Below, piece after piece: positions 59,491-64,000 of a DNA stretch of 64,000 nucleotides. Position 1 is the stretch's first letter; the number at the start of each line of letters is the position of its first letter. This DNA comes from Litorimonas sp965205225 (GTDB lineage: Bacteria; Pseudomonadota; Alphaproteobacteria; Caulobacterales; Maricaulaceae): positions 62,001-126,000 of the forward strand of contig CBDBFZ010000001.1 in assembly GCA_965205225.1 (NCBI GenBank), given 5' to 3'. The translations under genes and the position numbers were made by a program. Below the pieces are notes generated by a model, which was not told the DNA's origin, did not search any database, and worked only from the letters and a program-made list of their open reading frames with translations.

Positions 59491-59837
59491 TGCCGATTGT
59501 TCAGCAATCCAGCTTTAAAGCATCACTCTCACTCTGCGGTCTATCGCAGAGTGAGGCTGCTGTTTTTTTCGACGTGCGGCTAGATACGATCAAAAGCTGG
59601 TGCCGGAATAGGGCGAGGCCGCCGCTCGGTGTCTGGCAGATGCTGGCGACACGCATGCGGGCGATACTGGACGCAGCTGATTATGGCGCTGATTATCTTG
59701 AGCTGGAAGGCATTGACCCGCGCGCCTGGTCCAATTTGTCCGTATCCCTCGGACCGGAGGATGATTTGGATATGGGCGGGGAGGCCATGGCCGGCGCGCT
59801 CGCTCTACTCATGGCCGTCGATGATTTGGGACGTTAG
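59490..59837 (+). CDS. helix-turn-helix protein, second copy
   Basis: Same 115-residue protein as 6887-7234, with the QSEAAVFFDV turn. Confidence 0.65.
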   Translation: MPIVQQSSFKASLSLCGLSQSEAAVFFDVRLDTIKSWCRNRARPPLGVWQMLATRMRAILDAADYGADYLELEGIDPRAWSNLSVSLGPEDDLDMGGEAMAGALALLMAVDDLGR

Positions 59838-60116
59838 CCGCGCGCAAGCCCTAATCCTGTTTTTTCGCTTGCCCCCCTTAGCGGGCGATTTGGGGGGGCT
59901 ATTGCGGGCCTTGAGCCGCCGAATCGGCGCTGATCGCGCCCATCCGCGGCCTTTTGGCCGTCTTGATCGAGGGGATGGGGCCATTTAACCCCCCTTATTT
60001 TAGCTAAAATCGCCCCTTTCCTCTGCCCCGCCCCCCTTAATGATGGCGTGAGGAGGAGGGCGCACCGGGGCGACATAGCCCGAATTTATCGTTTATCGTA
60101 ATCATACAGGGTGATC

Positions 60117-60450
60117 AGTGTCGTCATCCCCCGCCCTAGTGTCGTCCCTATTTGCCGCGCGCTCCCGTCCAAAAGGCTGAAATTATTGAATGATTCTGTG
60201 TCAAGTGTCGCGGTGTCGTGTTTCCGTCGGATATTGGGCCAGATTTCTGAAGCCGTTTTCAATGAGATTGACTGGGCGGCGAGCGGTCAGGGTGAAGATT
60301 TGTCAGATAGTTTTCTCGGATTGGCGACACCGCGACACTTGACATGTTGTTTTTATGTATCCTTCTTTGAAAAAAACTCTATAAAACAAAGATTTAGCGG
60401 CAGTGTCGTCCTCGGCGAAAAAAGTGTCGCGACTCTCTCAAACAGTGTCG
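60117..60450 (+). repeat. AGTGTCG motif array, second copy
   Basis: Same 21-bp phased motifs and 20-bp inverted repeat as 7514-7847. The doubtful overlapping frame is 60111-60599 here. Confidence 0.65.
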
Positions 60451-60595
60451 TGACCTTTGGGCGGGCGGGGTTGAGCTATTTGCCATGGGCGGGGCTGGGC
60501 GGTCTGGCCCAGCAGGATCAGCGGGCCTATGTTGCCCAGCGCATTGATGCGGCGATTGAGCAGGCGCGAAGTCATCGGCAGCGGCGGTGCGCGGC

Positions 60596-61222
60596 ATGAT
60601 GACGGCGATACAGCTGGCGCGTATAGGGGAGGCGGTCTTTGTGGCTGCTTATTGGCATGGTTGTGAAGATCGGCCTCACCCTAGCGAGACGATGACGATG
60701 TTCAAAAAGCGCCGGCGCAAATATAAGTTGGCGCAGGCCGAGGCGGCTCGGGTGGATCCCGCTACGCCGATTGATCGCCGCGCGTTGCAGGGCCGGATGC
60801 GGGCAGGCGGTCCGTCGGGCTGTCGGCGCGGAGCGGATTTGCCAGCAGTTTTGATGACCTGGTTTAATCGCGGCCTGGCGAGCGCCGTCATGGTCCGCGC
60901 GGCGGAACGGTTTATCTCTGATTATCATGCGGGGTTCAGCCGGACAGTGCGCGGCGTGCGGTATGCGGAGCGGGTCGATGGCGGCGGCGGGTCTGGTGAC
61001 GGTGAGATCCCCGGACTGGATGCGCGTGAGCGGCACGCTGCGGCGATGGCGGCGATGGGATTGTCGACTGCCCCTGCGGTGAAGGCGTGGTTAGTTGACG
61101 GCGTAAGTGCTGGCACTGCTGTTTCTGTATCAAGCGGGTGGAAGAAAGATAGTTCGGCTCGCGCGGCGGCAGGCGGCGCGCTTCTGGTCGGCTTGGATAG
61201 TCTTGTGAAATTTTACGGTTGA
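60596..61222 (+). CDS. hypothetical phage protein upstream of terminase, second copy
   Basis: Same 208-residue product as 7993-8619. The candidate cos region follows at 61223-61418. Confidence 0.6.
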   Translation: MMTAIQLARIGEAVFVAAYWHGCEDRPHPSETMTMFKKRRRKYKLAQAEAARVDPATPIDRRALQGRMRAGGPSGCRRGADLPAVLMTWFNRGLASAVMVRAAERFISDYHAGFSRTVRGVRYAERVDGGGGSGDGEIPGLDARERHAAAMAAMGLSTAPAVKAWLVDGVSAGTAVSVSSGWKKDSSARAAAGGALLVGLDSLVKFYG

Positions 61223-61418
61223 CCCCGGGCCCCGGGCCGAGTAGAAATCAGATATTCTCCCAAGAACCATCGAAAATTATACGCTCGGGTCCTTCCTCGG
61301 ACCCGAGATGTAAATGGTGGGCCTTAGGCATTTATAAAATCCGTCTCTGGATTTTCTGAAAAGGGTTGCGTTTTCTCCTTCGGTTTGCGTTTCCCGCCCG
61401 CGGTTTTGGCCGCATAAA
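61223..61418 (+). other. candidate cos region, second copy
   Basis: Same GC block, hairpin and GGTTTGCGTTT-type repeats as 8620-8815. Two cos sites in tandem one unit apart (52,603 bp) would allow packaging of a full genome directly from a tandem lysogen without excision. Confidence 0.45.
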
Positions 61419-62096
61419 ATGACGAAAGAAAAAATCAGCATAACCGCCTGTGCCAAGAGGCTGAGTGTGTCCGAACGCGCGCCTGTCTCTCGCCAAGCCT
61501 TGACCAAATATATCGACAGGCACGACCTCCCGACCTACAAAAAGGGCAAGCGCCGCGTCGTCCTGCTGGACGAAATCGCCGCCGCCCGCCAATCCTTCAC
61601 CCGCGAAGTGCAGCGCGGGCTCCACAGCGAAACTCACGAGATCGACACACCCGAAGCGCCGCAAAAATTCGCCAGCCTCGACACAGCTCGCGACGCGAAA
61701 GCCCGCAAGGAAAACGCTCAGGCCGAGCGCGAAGAGCTGGCACTCGCCAAAGCCAAAGGCGAGCTGGTCGACCTCGCCCAGGCCGAAGCCGCCGCGTCCG
61801 AAACGTTCACGGTTTTGAAAGATCATCTGATCGGTGCGACCTTGTCCGACACGGCCGACCGCGTCATATCCGTGCTCGGCCTGGGCGATGCATCCAAGCG
61901 CCCGGTGCAGGCCGCCATCCGCGAAACCCTCGACACCGCCCTAATCGCCGTCGCCGACACGCTGACCGAACTACTCGCCGATATGGCCGACGAAGCCCCA
62001 ACTGATACGCGCCAGCGCTTTGACTATCTTACCGCCGCCGCTGCAGCCCTGCGCGCAGATCCTGCGCAGATCGCCGGCCTGATGGACGCTGCCTGA
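61419..62096 (+). CDS. terminase small subunit, second copy
   Basis: Same 225-residue Nu1-like protein as 8816-9493. Confidence 0.8.
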   Translation: MTKEKISITACAKRLSVSERAPVSRQALTKYIDRHDLPTYKKGKRRVVLLDEIAAARQSFTREVQRGLHSETHEIDTPEAPQKFASLDTARDAKARKENAQAEREELALAKAKGELVDLAQAEAAASETFTVLKDHLIGATLSDTADRVISVLGLGDASKRPVQAAIRETLDTALIAVADTLTELLADMADEAPTDTRQRFDYLTAAAAALRADPAQIAGLMDAA

Positions 62097-64000
62097 TGCG
62101 CCTCATCGCATTCCCTCCCCGTAAAATTCTGACTGGTCTGGTCTGCGCCTCCGTCATGGTCGCTCAGTTTGCGGCCGCCGCCATTCCGCGGCAGCAAAGC
62201 ACGGTCTCGACCTGGGCCGGCACGACCCGCATGGTCTCGGCCGAATCTGGCTCCCGCTTCCCGGGCCGCTGGGATCCGAACCGGGTCCCATATCTCAACG
62301 CCATTATGGACGCATGCGGCCCGCAGGACCCGTCACAGATCATCGCCATCCCCGGCTCCGCCCAGTCTGGCAAATCCGAAGTCGCGCTGAACACCATTGG
62401 CCGCGCGATCGAGGAGGACCCGATGGGCATCCTCGTCGTCCTTCCGACCCACACAGAGGCCGCAAAATGGTCTGAAATCAAGCTGGAGCCGATGATCTCG
62501 GCCACGCCAGAGCTCGTCCGCCGCGTCTATTCCCGCCACGGCGAAAAACGCAGTTCTCAATCGCGCAAGAAATTTCGCGACGGCTTTCTTCAAATCGCCT
62601 CGGCCAACGCCACTGCCAATCTGCAGATGATCTCGGTCGGCTTGATTGTTGATGAGGAGGTCAGCGAGTGGCCGCTTCCCGATCCCGATGATGATCGCGG
62701 CGATCCTTTCGATCAGGCACAGGCCCGCGGAACTATTTATGGCGAATCGCTCAAAACCATCGTCCCGTCGACCCCGGGCAAAATCGGTGCCTGCCGCGTC
62801 TCGGCCCTGTACGCTGTCGGCACGCAGCATCGCTGGGTCTGGACCTGCCCGCATTGCGGCGATGGGTTCATCCCGCGCTTTGCCCACCTGGTCCGTACCG
62901 GCTCGGGCACGACGGCTCGGGTTGATCTCGCCCCGCCTTGCTGCGGGGTTCTGATCGGGCACGCTCATAAAACAGCGATGAACCTGTCCGGCCGCTGGGT
63001 CCCGACCTTCCCCTCCGAAAACCCGAACAATCCGGCCCCGGCCGCCAAACCCAATCCGAAAGACCCTTCTGACAGGCGCCTCGCCGACGTCATCCCCGCC
63101 GCCGATATTGACGCGGCGGTGGCCCGGGATTGTGAGGGGCGGGATAAAAGTTTCCACATTTGGCAGGGTATCTCGCCCTTCTCGACCTGGACGATCATCC
63201 ACCGCAAATATCGCGAGGCCAAAGGTGATCCGGCCAAGATGATCGCTTTTACGCAGCAGGTTTTGGGCGAAGCCTATGACGCGGAGATGGACACGCCAGA
63301 TTATGAACGCCTGTTCGAAATGGCTGGCGGCGCGCCTAACATCAAAACTTCGCCCGTTCGCCGCGGCATTGTTCCCACCTGGGCTAGCTTCCTGACCGCC
63401 GCGGCAGACCTGCAGGGTGACCGCTTCGAGTGGGCCGTCTATGCCTGGGGTCCAGGCCCGCGAGGCGCTTGTATTGATCACGGCGTCATTGACACGCCCC
63501 CGCTACAGCCCTCTGGCTGGCGCGATCTGCGCGCCGTCTATGCGCGCGAATATGCCTCGCCCCATCTACGCCCGCAAATGGCGCGCAGAATGGGCACAGA
63601 TACGGGTGGCCATGATACCCAGGCGGCCTACCGCTTTATCGTGGGCAATCCAGACGTGATCGGCTTGAAGGGTATGACGGGCCCCAATGCCCGGTTTGAG
63701 CCGCTGCATCAACCCTCGCGCAAAGGTGGCCGCCTAAAATCCCGCGACGGGGCGACGGCGCTGCGCGTCCCGCTCACCCTGCTCAACACGCATAAGCTTA
63801 AAAAATATGTCTATTCAGGGCTCGATAATGCGCTGATGGCCTATGATGCGGGTACTATTGGGGAGGGGCTACACCTCTTCTTCCACGACGAAATCGAAGC
63901 TGAATTTACACAGCAAATAACCGCTGAACAGCTGATCGTCGACCCGGTCCGCAATCAGGAAAAATGGGTCAAAACGGCCTCACGTCCGAATGAACAGCTC
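62096..64000 (+). CDS. terminase large subunit GpA, second copy (partial)
   Basis: First 635 codons of the same gene as 9493-11697, running off the window. Walker A GSAQSGKSE and the zinc-binding pairs are present; the last 99 residues lie outside. Confidence 0.92.
   Translation, partial: MRLIAFPPRKILTGLVCASVMVAQFAAAAIPRQQSTVSTWAGTTRMVSAESGSRFPGRWDPNRVPYLNAIMDACGPQDPSQIIAIPGSAQSGKSEVALNTIGRAIEEDPMGILVVLPTHTEAAKWSEIKLEPMISATPELVRRVYSRHGEKRSSQSRKKFRDGFLQIASANATANLQMISVGLIVDEEVSEWPLPDPDDDRGDPFDQAQARGTIYGESLKTIVPSTPGKIGACRVSALYAVGTQHRWVWTCPHCGDGFIPRFAHLVRTGSGTTARVDLAPPCCGVLIGHAHKTAMNLSGRWVPTFPSENPNNPAPAAKPNPKDPSDRRLADVIPAADIDAAVARDCEGRDKSFHIWQGISPFSTWTIIHRKYREAKGDPAKMIAFTQQVLGEAYDAEMDTPDYERLFEMAGGAPNIKTSPVRRGIVPTWASFLTAAADLQGDRFEWAVYAWGPGPRGACIDHGVIDTPPLQPSGWRDLRAVYAREYASPHLRPQMARRMGTDTGGHDTQAAYRFIVGNPDVIGLKGMTGPNARFEPLHQPSRKGGRLKSRDGATALRVPLTLLNTHKLKKYVYSGLDNALMAYDAGTIGEGLHLFFHDEIEAEFTQQITAEQLIVDPVRNQEKWVKTASRPNEQL

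Larger units (their letters stand above)
57962..64000 (+). repeat. direct repeat, copy 2 (second prophage unit, truncated by window end)
   Basis: Starts immediately after the integrase and attachment region of the first unit and repeats 5359-11397 in order and orientation. The copy is cut at the window edge within the large terminase gene. Confidence 0.95.

Overview
The window is from an alphaproteobacterium, probably a stalked or marine Hyphomonadaceae/Maricaulales-like host. The clues are a GcrA-family protein, lambda-like structural genes most similar in style to alphaproteobacterial prophages, and ATGA/GTGA-coupled genes. No rRNA or tRNA allows a firmer assignment.

Positions 1-5358 are chromosome in decay. 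They hold the 5' end of an acetyl-CoA synthetase gene, a frameshifted IS630 transposase, a cupin isomerase-like gene, and an N-acetylglucosamine operon (nagA plus a truncated SIS-domain deaminase). The SIS fragment is joined head-on to a truncated, frameshifted type I restriction hsdR. A broken phage-type integrase lies just left of the prophage.

Positions 5359-57961 are a complete lambda-like siphovirus prophage of 52,603 bp. At 57962 the same DNA starts again and runs to the window end (57962-64000 repeats 5359-11397), so the window shows either a tandem double lysogen or an assembly/concatemer overlap. From left to right the prophage has: a conversion end (secreted nuclease, ankyrin protein, duplicated promoter-operator, HTH protein); a repeat-rich control region; a cos-like region and terminase; portal, protease with nested scaffold, decoration and capsid; head-tail joining and tail genes with a G/GT-type -1 frameshift site; tail tip and fibre genes; a lysis cassette of small membrane proteins, amidase and overlapping spanins; a Dam-type methylase behind a structured leader; and a BglII-like restriction-modification pair.

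Next comes the most unusual part, 37.2-46.2 kb. It is a mosaic of repeats with two intact CI-type repressors of different operator specificity, fossil C-terminal tails of further repressors, and secreted or lipoprotein genes each abutting a repressor gene convergently. A methylase-nuclease fusion and IS256 scars are embedded there. It looks like immunity modules stacked one after another. Rightwards follow cro and cII-like genes, two tandem pentapeptide-repeat proteins, a primase, a phage GcrA, a D5/P4-type helicase, a DUF3310 protein, a chimeric methylase remnant, a second Dam-type methylase and the integrase beside the attachment site.

The structural half reads rightwards in close-packed overlapping genes. 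Only the repressors, the restriction-modification genes and a few small genes read leftwards. All assignments come from reading motifs and gene order by eye; no database or folding search was run.
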